Shown here: positions 37,601-45,300 of the stretch, one piece after another | Numbering within the stretch: position 1 is the stretch's first letter | Layout: the number at the start of each line of letters is the position of its first letter | Origin: a virus | Virus record (IMG/VR): IMGVR_UViG_3300009180_002134 | Coordinates: 1-54,578 of that record | Direction: 5' to 3' (one strand) | DNA: 54,578 bases | Made by a program: the position numbers and the translations under genes | The notes under the pieces: generated by a model | Database searches by the model: none | What the model was told of the DNA's origin: nothing | What the model saw: the letters and a program-made list of their open reading frames with translations, nothing else

Positions 37601-39130
37601 TGCTTGACCTTCCACTCCTTTTCTTACAGATTTTTCCAGTCCACCTTTATATCCATGATAAAGATCATAATAATAATCTTGTAACGTTGTATTAGATCCC
37701 TCTTGGAATAATTCTTGCAATCCTTCAGATGCTTCCCATTTAAATACATTTTTTCCAACAGCTTTTGTAGCTTCCCAAGCAGCTCTTCTTCCACCAAAGT
37801 CAGTGGCTATTTTACCAAGGGTGCTAAATGTTCCAAAGGCTCCTTTAGCATATTGTTTAGTTAGTTTTTCACCAGCTTCTTTACCAATTTTTCTACCTGT
37901 AACAGTTATAACATCTTCAGCAAATCCACCAGCTTCTCCTAACACACTTCTACCAAATTTAAATTTAGTAAACAGATTATCAAATTGAAGTCTATTAGCT
38001 AACATCAAAATTCCAGTGTTCACTTTAAAGTTATCTGAAGCAGCATCCATAGCTGTTTTCTTCATTCTATCAACATTAAGTTGTGATGGAGCTTGTCCTG
38101 TTTTAAAAAGCTCTTCATCATATAATTTAGTGTAAAGATCTCCATATGTACCAGCCATTTCCATACGAGCCTCTGTCATTGCCATGTTAGTTTCACTTAA
38201 GAAACGTCTTACACCACCAATACCTATAGCTGCTATTTGTAATGCACCAGCACCGGCCTTACCATACTGAAACATCTCATATCCTGTATTAACTAAAGGA
38301 ACAAACTTTCTAGCTCCTTGTACAAGACCTTCTGCAAATGATCGTGATTTCCATATTGGATCTCCCAGTTTTTTCATGTCTTTAGCCAATTCTTCCACTT
38401 TAACAATCTTTCCCATCCAAGAAGCTTCTTTTATTCCAAGCTTAGCCAAAGAAAATTCTGTAGAAAGTCCCATAGTTAATAATTCCTCAGAAAGAAACTG
38501 AGCAATTGTACCTACAGCAAAACCTGATTGTTGTAACATTGTACCAAACATACTTCTATTAAAAATACCTTCTTTTGATTCAGGTGTTTCAAATATTGCA
38601 TATTTGTTCATGATATCTTTAGTCTGCTTATCTTGTTCTAACAAGTGTTCAGGACTACCATATAACTTAGACATGTCAGCTGATCCAATAGCATCAGCCA
38701 TATATCCCCAACCTTTCCATCCTTCTATAAAAGTATTACCAGCAAGTTTAACCATACCTGTAAGACCATTACTCCATACATCTCCCCATGTCTGAGCTCT
38801 ACCATATCTATATTCATTCTCTTGTCCAAGATTAGGATTAAATCCTAATGTTTTATAGTGGCTAGAATTAACATATCTATCAGCTTGAGACCTATTCCAA
38901 TCAAAAAATACTGGAGCAGCCTCTGCTGTTTTAGATGCTCTACCGGCAGCAAATGCTTCAAGACTACTTTTTACAGGATCTTCTGCAGGTTGTTGATAAG
39001 ATGGAGCTGATTGAACACCACCACCTATTAAATCAAAAACATTAGTTTCTGATTGAGGCATATCCAAATTAGGATCTTCAAAATAATTTCCTTGTAAATC
39101 TTCAGGTATTATACCGGTTTCAAATGACAT
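25658..39130 (-). CDS. Giant virion RNA polymerase-like protein, 4,490 aa
   Basis: This is the largest gene of the window. Near residue 3350 there is a V-R-I-P-S-Q-D-K-H-S segment. A glycine-poor loop then leads to A-D3391-F-D3393-V-D3395-K, the DxDxD magnesium motif of two-barrel RNA polymerases as in crAss-like phage virion RNA polymerase (Cellulophaga phage phi14:2 gp66 type). That enzyme has about 2,180 residues, so this chain is about twice as long. The extra N-terminal part (~1-1650) is helical and unrecognised. A zincin-like module with H1841-E-A-F-H1845 lies between. A packaged enzyme that transcribes early phage genes on entry is the expected role (from the family). The fusion of further domains is unusual. 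Confidence 0.75.
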   Translation of the reverse strand: MSFETGIIPEDLQGNYFEDPNLDMPQSETNVFDLIGGGVQSAPSYQQPAEDPVKSSLEAFAAGRASKTAEAAPVFFDWNRSQADRYVNSSHYKTLGFNPNLGQENEYRYGRAQTWGDVWSNGLTGMVKLAGNTFIEGWKGWGYMADAIGSADMSKLYGSPEHLLEQDKQTKDIMNKYAIFETPESKEGIFNRSMFGTMLQQSGFAVGTIAQFLSEELLTMGLSTEFSLAKLGIKEASWMGKIVKVEELAKDMKKLGDPIWKSRSFAEGLVQGARKFVPLVNTGYEMFQYGKAGAGALQIAAIGIGGVRRFLSETNMAMTEARMEMAGTYGDLYTKLYDEELFKTGQAPSQLNVDRMKKTAMDAASDNFKVNTGILMLANRLQFDNLFTKFKFGRSVLGEAGGFAEDVITVTGRKIGKEAGEKLTKQYAKGAFGTFSTLGKIATDFGGRRAAWEATKAVGKNVFKWEASEGLQELFQEGSNTTLQDYYYDLYHGYKGGLEKSVRKGVEGQANVQGLKTFLMGALTGRLLSPINYVVGKTKYYAGTSAKDRAQRKNGIEDAVKTVNAFYENPNKFLPEHIANVKVQNKVAQNMEEAIANRDAYVFHNNKNSGFAKMISAAIKTGTVESVIDTLRGYGETFDDKTNNDFKEAFGMTPDETNRASVKEFFTKIADDVVEYHKNWKALTDKYGDLIKPDLYLEGSESHKVALMAKRVLNDAIEMMSTTDYKAKQSALRSVALLNNMASKPVIGGSAASAFRNLGVMENTELEIETLEEEIKSAEALPKKDKATKDLIKSKKAQLKALQAWKENSPSLKLMGRKEKRKFNKAIKAFQNYMNAKNGEAKIDITLKTDDVQEIYESLIDYMDLNTDNKEYIDAYNIMANPIQFVNIHRRLMDAMQATGEKMLAEHLEEMIREAQGKPPLKEDDEPELSHKVTPQEDGKFSVVSSKGTVVAKDIETLDEAQTIADDLDAVFKKEQKEKEETGEEQYPAVPSGLDSNAIVKEMSNGIYLIELPDIETGTTVYLIVDKNGAFITNIKLDSKDYPDYEYNILYEDYAKAKSIYEALQAQVKKDNSEFSFGGKTIKQGTVLLDDKGRRYKVLTKGEVEEVGGIKQITVAEITNGSTSTSRPIKENLNGWRLESEVEKAVTPDNPNAFRLVRNNELVKIYPHVNRESGEKREEAEERLSNLLLNTPAAQLLAGMSISITKNKTITPSKLAADKEGNNENKHLRVNGEPYTIALIYNGQPIGYFPYYNQYTYLNDNGQPTDMSSITKDRFQQIFDSQDKNVNNEFDWFKKNQQRSREIHGVLINELKAGMDSVTLSPEQLKSLFYLDVSSGEYSYVKKGQTPPTLNDLKYKTIDGFVYIIDRRTKHLGNMMYQDDEVVRTNAPMTQREAIDKRVKEARYEKNGADGLRNYGRYVAAVELPNGEIKFIELSTFEIPTADLNELVTKFNERSKKLKEENLEEAIDENTKKPFTKAKDVTASNDINEDISDTIYITVPGQRGMNVTLALNPQGDVRVEFAVVTYGKETEKAVIVLKESNADETKPLALKDIDDLVGRINRAVAEYDAKADSTKKTKGRLQTISTTDTNGKIREFRMTVKNFKRSISESFSPEEYSGLQTNTTVDVVKNSNVTLNVKKSDNKPNSSTTTGAAKGTNVPSTEDIDIPEDIAKAQADMVRKRKEEQDRLKREKEEREGKRNIADVKQDLEEQRYAIADIIEGELIKQGLGKAERLKYINNSEAFLNDPRVKAIDQQLAVINGSAAKKVSDNLSQEDLLDITEFRKWMKEHLPAFISDEDLKLISSNMKGQGITVGMFYMHMDKLNQRLTGKLALSKYAPAYHEAFHGIFRMLLSDAKIEQLYGIAKKELLQQGKSIAALKKELLESAPEIYSRLSDKELEERVYEEYMADKFQEWKKNIKTETSPVNKSFFRWLLDLITNFFKSLRTSPLENLFMKIEKGKFRNSHIMPNRFTEAMNIGITEPALKAIQIGTTVIDNEDGERERIPIYLSQAEGDVIASTIAAIYHKKMREANLRTYDETILNEILNDYSNLYDERINPYYQSEDFLSRYPTASSYMKAMEKIKIRRRLFTQEELRQILKDSVKIHTDIMGYREKDISDEEEADVDEFGDRSTTDKRKESYSIGGYGSLSKELRQYLSTIVDEVTDEFGNSEFVTEDGKLTGVHLIEAANANTLYNGLLKAVSGSTTQEEVLLKFEIFAQYNPEANKFWNKFSKDVDLIYDKDKNFVDIGNKKQATLFQAVIKGFMQHSVDYYFQNMDIGKGVTTIMEANRRGAGKNQFSIWYNAYLELFVNQYQQVKSDRRSQLDFMDNKTRGLSGLMNLLNKGTYYNEQTLKAEIETIITRLKDDLGISLSPLYLKYSYLKSIVLDPENPADIENFKLLRAYEEIEPITEESVREIYSVIRAGKNPFGNNVDPDKLIDAEAQTKLLDGDAESLPEDDKTKDEDVEDDTMGAIGRLSIIAAGNAIFDEQVATTSFKNASGELVQSHQMPTFNLIRGVELRSKEFRENLKKDPFLKTNFLLNNPFFEYVAESFKIARIDGLKQSSLNKNDNNKYVEGKKLNVNQNKGVTYGSMSDREFALSIFNLYLKNTIHTIPRDGENASKTFATAPVLMGVLAEKNTGDLANNLPIVKAVEIKNKTIQLTSVAKTALFNEVMREYERIGRVQDEIDNGFPRGVIEGYHNGDPAKGGERGLRFIKMRSMLGDMVGELEVAARNGEELSTDQKQLIFNGIENYWLGPGGQVDGLLTDLTDLGIIYEDSKGELRSKLLSSTLFSGHKIDNKVDTERNQHTNLSTNPEFNMAQILLSNYINALSVNQLFANDVAENFKDDGGVDEVKRNVVRNAMGSDISSIITAPELGINHTNKTSHVVTFNDPMYKGKFAGKNKEKADAQMYMSVKGLRYTLFGLGKLNAAQADLLDKIERGQSVSVGDIFGDVYTDVNGKQKRRGGSIQFNAQTNSIKLVYGDGQKIVKTSGIILTKEYTSMKDRGPRPGMEELHKLRETLEEFEGRNQTIAFGIPKSASKGKKVNIADSVGAIEDKNFIEHDNRFWRLQLENPSNKLEITDPTQAKQSIISEQYRDLEVNFRGETIKLGEVIDEYLSDTEQRVKNNYFKARDEIFDIKGAFRELGKSLKQGQIEPKLGKFLENAVKTLASIGADPQTIEFFTPLKNEKTGELTPVYDLNHPMLLDKFTQLFLAYFSKGVMSEKVPGHALTLVSNWGSQVVKRVIELDENGQPKRWEVITRRKYEKDAALLSEARNAKKWNNELDREFEGLSIGDLYIDDLRHNVPEYDKKGNIIGYFTEFMIPPHFKEHMVQYNADGTLSDDTLRAFGVRIPSQDKHSAITLKLVDFLPAHYGSIGVFPHELIEISGADFDVDKLYMHIVDSYTKDNKRIPYGTAKTIEDRFVEYVHYLSKKDKVFKAKMRELENAAVNENDADSYDDEYEDEKYDNIEDLFHDLLSPAVSARNLLEIRALQELKLPSSPAEYAKYVKEYGEPNNGVLNNRILDAKIKLLNNDGMVKAKEGETPVAFQVAEVQPLLDAVNTFIDKFKVLGDVLIEGTVDVDSIRGMIRSFKNNKEGASGIGPAVNSMLTAALMNSFYKQTKLRKLNAKGEAMYALTIDGHEFDTYENSRAWNNETQTYDGKRVFYNISAIVSAMTDNAKERLAARLGLNINAIDVVSNMVALGVSLETALMFNLQPSVREFYKRIAITNKNIKTAKEEEIYKSKVGDELLEELSKKRGEDKGMFPITTDLLEKNIKSEGGNASADYSVFSSFLQFYNQTKYFSAVSQVLKLSKGLGTSNENIDKIEDKEKLLGLNLTDEEFVKTNIPFDLRQVLTGVEESKPHHRITANYLRIKNQIQELQKSVMIEKSYMYKRLKETVLANLRVNNKEKEKFNIQLKRDLISYLGMKAYIQYLKVNGKSTKLAGLTNALIYDASAVQRGEGFKDIIDTVRAIREELKETNDGKGNYFAKQFLNIIPVMLTDISADKQFVNPKNRGGINMVEINTWAKLGQLEINKLKDSFLEMYSNHKTRPMVYTLFNYLLVKDGGQYKSGSFIRYMPPAMFKELLDATKQAHTVLKEDGLVDDNVTYKETFGATALEVFNEFTKLYTTNTNNAFSIRRVKSSLEKKDLDQVVKPDTIKGYTPKIFLTDGKNIKIDMFGGIREKEIQWLIDENGYGSMVEMINTGTFSETELEKMNYNQDLLEALGFSIVNEPDENGKNRYYIQLPYTLMIKTGDQFNGYTETYYKLKSVSKEKDDQKSPGIGNFILKPGDNLALGSAAVYEKFDLVGSRNQWKLAGLTGETPTNVVLRERFGKNKKTFDLDDIDYNDDYSDIDMGGNPLGLQNFVYELQNEYGIDTEFVGDKLQFYKTVGGKKVLYETTAKTAEELYKMRIKEDEDRGGTIASSTAMNNPFAGMEDIETTSPENQDFGDIDVSDQPAQSDVAKALEKYRKDIAAKKDEKDNGCTPK

Positions 39131-39152
39131 GAATATATATCTTTAGAGTTGA

Positions 39153-42100
39153 TTATTTATTATATGTGTTTGGATTTATTCCTGCTTTTTTAAACATCTC
39201 ATCTTTTGTAACAGTTTGTATAGGTTGCCCTGTTTTAGGATTAGTTACTGTTCCCGATGTTATAGCTGTTTGATATTCTTTTAATGTTGTGCTATTCTTT
39301 ACCATAGAATCGTAATATAATTTGTAGATGTAATTTACGATTTCATCTGGAGTTTTCCTATTATCTCCGGCTCTAAGACTAAAATCCACTTCAACTTTAA
39401 CAGGTTCCATTCTTGTTATAAGTTCTCCAGCTTTATTTTTTTCATTAACACGTTTTCTATAATTGAGAGTGAGATGTGCTGAAGAAGGCTCTGCATCTTT
39501 TCCCATTTTATTAGGAATAATTTCAAAATCAAATCCTGATGCTGCAATTATAGGATCACTTACTAATTTGTTTCCTTGTAAAATAGCACCATATATATAA
39601 TTACCTGTATTTTTAGGAAGATCTCTTAAATTAGTCATAGTTGATTCATCTATTTCTAATTGATATATTTGTTGATTAAGTTTATTTAAAGCAACATTTC
39701 CAATTTCTTGTTTAGTTTCTGCAGATATTTCTCCTAGGTTAAAAGATATTGTAGGTTTACCATTAACTCCCAGTGATTTATAAGTGAAGCCTTGAACATA
39801 TTTTTCCATATTGTCTTCTTTATTTTGAAAAAGCATTTTCAAAGCATTGGCTATTTCAGGATCTGTTATTAGATTACCATTATTGTCATATAAGGTGGCA
39901 TTAGCTGGAGAAAATGCATTATTAAATAATAAAGATGCTTTATCACCTATATTTTTTTTATCAAAATTATAATACCATTCTTGACCCAATTGACCAGTTC
40001 TAGTCTGATAATATAAAAGATTAGGTACTACAGATTCATATGCAGCTTTGATTTTAGTAGAAAATTCTTGAGAAGTTCCATATTTTTTTTCTGCACCACT
40101 CATAGCATTCACATAAGCAGCATTTGATGCCCAACCTAAACGACTTGATATACCATTTACAGATGTTACACTATATTTTACACCATTAATAAATGTTTCA
40201 CTACCACCTGCCATCGGATCTGCTCCTATTTTTAATTCTCCTTGTATAAATAATTTAGCAACATCTTTTCTAGAAAGTTTTTGAACAGAACCTTTTCCAT
40301 CAAGTGACTTAAGAACTAATTCAGGCATGTCTTTAGATATATCATTAACACCAAGAAGTTCTCTTTTACCATTACGTTCTATTGTAACATTTTTAAATTC
40401 AGGATTAGTTTTAAGATTTTGATCTAAAATAGCTCTTCTATTTTCTTCATTTGCATTATATGTATCAAACATTGTTGTAGCCGTTGTATAAGCTGTTAAT
40501 GCAAGAACCTCCTCATCTCTTAATGGAACATCATATCCATCTTTAGACATGTTTAATCTTTGTGCATAATAATCCTGAGCATATGTTACTAATGCATTTT
40601 TAAAAGTACCTGGTCCAGTTACTTTAGTAATACCAGCATTTTTAACAGCATCATTAGCTAATAATTTAGCTGATAATTTATTTAATGCTACAGCTTCTTC
40701 TTTTGAAGCTGTATACTCTTCTGTTGCCTCAGGATCTACTGATTTTGATTTCATTTCCTTACCCCAAAATGAAGAAACTAATGTTATTTCTTCTTGAGTA
40801 AGACCAAGTCCTATTTTAGTTAATAACAATAATCCTTTTGTATCAAACATTAAATCATTTGCTCCTTTAAAAATATCTTTTTGATAATTATTAAATATAT
40901 CAAAAGCTACACTTTTATTTTTTTCAAGTATATTGGTTGTACCAAGTCCTTGATATACACCTAATGTAGTTTGATCCACTGCATTAACAGGTGGTTCAAT
41001 TATATTACCAAATGCATCTCTAGTTGGTTCCGTAGTTTTGGTATCTTTATCTTTACCATCTTTACTAGTTTTAACTTCAGGATGTTCTCTTTCCCAAATT
41101 GTATTAGCTTCATCAAAATTTTGCTTTCTTACATCAAGTAGGAACTTCTGTCTATTTAGTTCATGTGCTTGTGCAGTTGTAAAAGCTGTATTTTCTTTTA
41201 TAGTTTTACTCTCAATACTAGCTCTACCTGTAGACCAGTTATTGATAACACGTTGCTTAGCTAATACACCAAAATAACCATCTGCATTTGCAAAAACAGC
41301 ATTTCTTATTTTATCTTTATCAGGTTGATCAAAGTTTTTATACTCTTGATTAATTCCATCTCTTTTAGCTATAAGCTGAGCTCTTTCATTTACTAAAGCT
41401 GTAAATGTATTTTGTTGATCAGGACTTAGTGTAGCTGGCAATGAAGAAAGAAGACTATTAATTTTAACTAATTCTACATTAACTTCTTCATTTCTTTTTG
41501 TAAATCCATCATTTAATTCAGTGATTACATCTTCAGATATAAATTTCATCACTTGATCATCTGTCCAAGTGGGATGTAGCTTTTTAGTATCTTTTATTCT
41601 CTGTTCTTTTTCAACAACACCTGTCACTCTAAACTGCTCATAGAAATTATTTCCCATGACAGACTGAGCCCATGTAGCATACTTCTTTTGAGATCTTTGA
41701 CCATTCTCTGTACTAACTAAATATGGTCCAGATGGATCATCATATTTAACCGATAGGTTATTATCCTTAGCCATTTTCTCTAAATATCCTTCTATGTTTG
41801 TCCATGGGGTGGCTTCTCTTTTTTCCACTTTAGAATATGCATCAGCATTTCTATTAGCATTTTGTAAAGCACTAAGACCGTTATTTAAATACTGAGTGGT
41901 GATTCCATTATACTGCTCTCTTATCTTTGCATCAGAAGATGTTCTCCAGTTGTTTAATTTTTCAGCTTGACTTTGATACCACTTTGTAAGTTTAGTATCT
42001 TCCATCATTAATTTATCTTGCCAAAAAGGAGCATAAAGATTCTCAGCTATTTGCTGATTTTCAGGAAGAGAAAGATCAGAACTAGCAATTTGCTTAAGTC

Positions 42101-42320
42101 CATCTTCTGCTTGTTTGATATATTGATCTCTTAAAGGAATGTTTGCCTTATCTGATAGAGGAGCATTAAGTACTGATTGATAAGCTATCTTAGCTTTACT
42201 TACACCTTGTTCATACTGAAGCTGCTTCTTCTGCAGCATCTTATCAAAAAAGTTAAAATCCGGAGCATACACGACCGGTTCAGGTAATACATCAGGTATA
42301 AAGGGAAGGTATTGTGCCAT
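39153..42320 (-). CDS. Large helical protein, possible packaged or ejection protein
   Basis: This 1,055-residue protein shows no recognised domain. The N-terminus (Q-Y-L-P-F-I-P-D-V-L-P-E-P) is followed by long charged helices rich in Lys, Glu, Gln and Asn, with many Tyr. There is no signal peptide or clear membrane helix. It lies directly upstream of the RNA polymerase-like gene in the same direction, 22 bases away. In crAss-like phages the genes beside the RNA polymerase encode cargo proteins carried in the virion; a cargo role is inferred from that alone. Confidence 0.6.
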   Translation of the reverse strand: MAQYLPFIPDVLPEPVVYAPDFNFFDKMLQKKQLQYEQGVSKAKIAYQSVLNAPLSDKANIPLRDQYIKQAEDGLKQIASSDLSLPENQQIAENLYAPFWQDKLMMEDTKLTKWYQSQAEKLNNWRTSSDAKIREQYNGITTQYLNNGLSALQNANRNADAYSKVEKREATPWTNIEGYLEKMAKDNNLSVKYDDPSGPYLVSTENGQRSQKKYATWAQSVMGNNFYEQFRVTGVVEKEQRIKDTKKLHPTWTDDQVMKFISEDVITELNDGFTKRNEEVNVELVKINSLLSSLPATLSPDQQNTFTALVNERAQLIAKRDGINQEYKNFDQPDKDKIRNAVFANADGYFGVLAKQRVINNWSTGRASIESKTIKENTAFTTAQAHELNRQKFLLDVRKQNFDEANTIWEREHPEVKTSKDGKDKDTKTTEPTRDAFGNIIEPPVNAVDQTTLGVYQGLGTTNILEKNKSVAFDIFNNYQKDIFKGANDLMFDTKGLLLLTKIGLGLTQEEITLVSSFWGKEMKSKSVDPEATEEYTASKEEAVALNKLSAKLLANDAVKNAGITKVTGPGTFKNALVTYAQDYYAQRLNMSKDGYDVPLRDEEVLALTAYTTATTMFDTYNANEENRRAILDQNLKTNPEFKNVTIERNGKRELLGVNDISKDMPELVLKSLDGKGSVQKLSRKDVAKLFIQGELKIGADPMAGGSETFINGVKYSVTSVNGISSRLGWASNAAYVNAMSGAEKKYGTSQEFSTKIKAAYESVVPNLLYYQTRTGQLGQEWYYNFDKKNIGDKASLLFNNAFSPANATLYDNNGNLITDPEIANALKMLFQNKEDNMEKYVQGFTYKSLGVNGKPTISFNLGEISAETKQEIGNVALNKLNQQIYQLEIDESTMTNLRDLPKNTGNYIYGAILQGNKLVSDPIIAASGFDFEIIPNKMGKDAEPSSAHLTLNYRKRVNEKNKAGELITRMEPVKVEVDFSLRAGDNRKTPDEIVNYIYKLYYDSMVKNSTTLKEYQTAITSGTVTNPKTGQPIQTVTKDEMFKKAGINPNTYNK

Positions 42321-42350
42321 AATTACATTATAAATATACTACAAAATATT

Positions 42351-42372
42351 TAAAGTTTAAAACTAAACTTTA
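42351..42372 (-). repeat. AT-rich inverted repeat between giant genes
   Basis: TAAAGTTT (42351-42358) and AAACTTTA (42365-42372) form an eight-pair stem around a six-base loop, right after the stop of the multi-hydrolase gene. The stem is weak and the following bases (AATATTTTG) are a poor U-tract, so it may slow rather than stop transcription. Confidence 0.3.
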
Positions 42373-42377
42373 TAGGT

Positions 42378-45300
42378 TTAACTATTATCATCATCATTAC
42401 TACCTGTTACATTTCTTGTGTTATTAATGTAAGCTTGGTTCCATGCATTTACATCAGAACTTCTACTACCACCTCTTGAAGGTCCAAACTCTTGATCAAG
42501 TAGTAATTTAATTTGACCATCTGAATAACCTGCTTGTTTATACTCATCTAGTCTTTGTCTATATGAAGCAGCTGTACTAGCTGTAGCACCAGGACCAATG
42601 ATTGTATTGTAAGCTCCTACACCAGGTCTCATTTGAATCATTCCACCTTGAGGAGTGTCTATAACATTGTAATATGGATTAGTTGCATTTAATATGTTTC
42701 TCTTAGTAACATATTCATACATACCTTTCTTAACCTTATCTCTATCTGTCAACCATTTTCTCCATGTATTTCTGTATTCTTTGTCATACATGTTTTCATT
42801 TTGATGTAATATATCTTGTCTATTAGCATCATACTTCATCATGTCATTCATGATACCTGCTTGTAAAGGAGAATATTGATTAGCTATTCCTACATTTTGG
42901 TTACTCACTCTAGCAATTATATTAGCTGCATTTCCTACAGCACCTTGTTGAGCTGCATTAGCCATAGCTGCATATTGTTGAGGACTACCAGTGTACCCTC
43001 TACTCATAGCTGTAGCCAATCCTGCATTTTCTGCAAGCTCTCTTTCAGGACTTAAGAATGCTGGATTAGGCATGTATTGTTCTAATCTAGCAGCCCATGG
43101 GTGATATTTCTTTGGTCCAATAGCAGCAGCTGAATCAAAATTAGGAGGCATTCCTGGAAATATAGGAGGTGGTATTAACGATGGTGGTGTTTTTGGTTTT
43201 TCAGGTTTACAAACTTTTTCAGCTTCTTCTTTTGTTTCATAGTAAGGACCTCCTTGAGATTCATCACCATATCCCATCATATCAGATGTCACCCATTCGT
43301 GAGTGATAGGATCTGAAAATCCTTCTTCAGGACCAGCTTTTGAAACATCAACTTTAACAGGACCATTTTCTGTACACCTCCATTTATATTTAGGTGGTGT
43401 TGTTACAGGTGGTGGAGTGTCTTCAATAGTTGCATATTGAGGATCTGTACCTGGTTCTTCTATATCTGGAGATTGATAAGTCAATCTTTGACCTTTAGCT
43501 AATTCTTTTAAAGCTTTTATTTGTTCTTCTAAAGGAGCATTTTTCCAGTTTTCTGTTTCTAAGAAAGTTTTATAACAGTTAGGTCTTGCTTTTGTATCTG
43601 CTATAGTGTATAATAAATTTTCACAACCTTTTATAGCACGACCTCCTCCACCTATTTTACGTCCTTTATGAATTGTTCCTTTCTTTAAACTACCTGGTTT
43701 ACCCGGTATCCACCAAAGATCTACACTGCCTGGGTATGGAACATATCCTGTAGGTATAGATCCTTTAGGATATACCTCAGCTTCAACTTCTCCTTTATCT
43801 TTTGTTTTTACTTTTTTCTTTTTTCTATTACCCACTTCAGTTCCTTCGTCTGCATATTGTACATTTCCTCCATAGGCCATCTCACCATAATCTTGAGGAA
43901 TGTAAGTGCCATCATTAAATGCAAAAGTTCCACCATAAGCATAAGGAGATCCACCATACATTTGCATAGGAGGCATTTCTTCCCCTTGTTCTTCTTCTGG
44001 AGCTTCCATCATTTGTTCTTCCATACCTTGTTGAGGCATTTCTTGTGGAGGCATCATTTCTTCTTGAGGCATTTCTTCCTGACCTTGTTGAGGCATTTGT
44101 TGCTGTCCTTGATTCTGTAAAGCTTGTTGTCCTTGTTTAGTTGTACCTAACACTTCTTCAGCTATCTTAGGAAGACCTTGTGGGAAACCTTTCATTGACT
44201 CCTGTATAAGAGCTAAATATCCAAGTTTCTTTTCATAATTTTCCATCATCAACTGAGCCGTTCTTTTCTTAATAGCATCAGCCAATGGATCTTGTAAAAT
44301 AGCTTTATATTTATTTACGTCATAACGTTTTGCTATTTCAGCAGGTGTGTATCCTTCTTTAATAGGCTTTAAACCAAAAAAGTTTAACACTTCAGGATCT
44401 TTAATTCTCATCTTCTTTGTATCAGAGAATATAAAACTTCCCTCAGGTACATTAAGAGGGGTGCCTCCTTGGGTATGTTTTTTACCACCAATCAACATAT
44501 GTTCTCTTTGACCATCTTTATCAATGTCACCAAACACTGTTTCTCCTTCTTCAGCTTCAACATTTGCTTGATCACGAGGTACAGGTCCTAATGTCTTAGA
44601 AGAGTTTTCATAAGGATTTTGAGACATTGCAGAATATGTATTTCTTTGACCAAGATCAAAGCCATAACCTGATTGTCCACCATAAGCCATTTGCTTTGGT
44701 CCACCTGTTATACGTATTTTCATATCATTATCAATTGTATTGTTATTAAATCCACATTTGTGACATACATTTACATCAGAAGGATCAGATTCATCAGCTG
44801 TCCAAGACCATCCACAATTTGAACATGTAATTTCATCAACACTTCCACCTTCTGCAAAGATTACTTTTTGTTTTTTAAGTCTATCATAAACTCTTCTATC
44901 TTCCCATTTAATAAACTCAGCAACAAGTTTATTTCTTTCTTCTTCATTAAGATCTCTAAGTTTAAAATCTCCACCCATAGCTTTAACTATTGGCATTGTA
45001 CTAACAGTTGTAACAGTTGGTTTACCATTCACCCATCTATTACGAGCTTGTGATACTGTTAAGTTTTTATATCCCTCTCCAAATATAAGATCTTTCATAG
45101 CTTGCATCCCTGTCTCCATATCTGGGAATATAGCCACTCTACCATCTGAATCTTTTCTACCTATTTTAGCATTGTATGTTTTAGCAAATTCACCATAGTG
45201 AATATTACCTGGATTATAATGTTCCCATGACGATGGTAAAGGTCCTTCTTCAGCTTGTGTTCTTTCAACAGATGTTACCGGTGCTTGATATGCTTGAGGA

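Noticed and set aside
42342-42348. Minus-strand TATTTTG as a -7 promoter box for the 1,055-residue gene
   Set aside because: It lacks one base of TAnnTTTG and has no TTTG at the right distance upstream.
43857-44120. Plus-strand frame rich in His, Leu and Arg and local DNA repeats
   Set aside because: The repeats come from the Gln/Met/Pro/Glu-rich and Tyr-Gly-Gly coding sequence of the minus gene. It is not a CRISPR array or separate gene.
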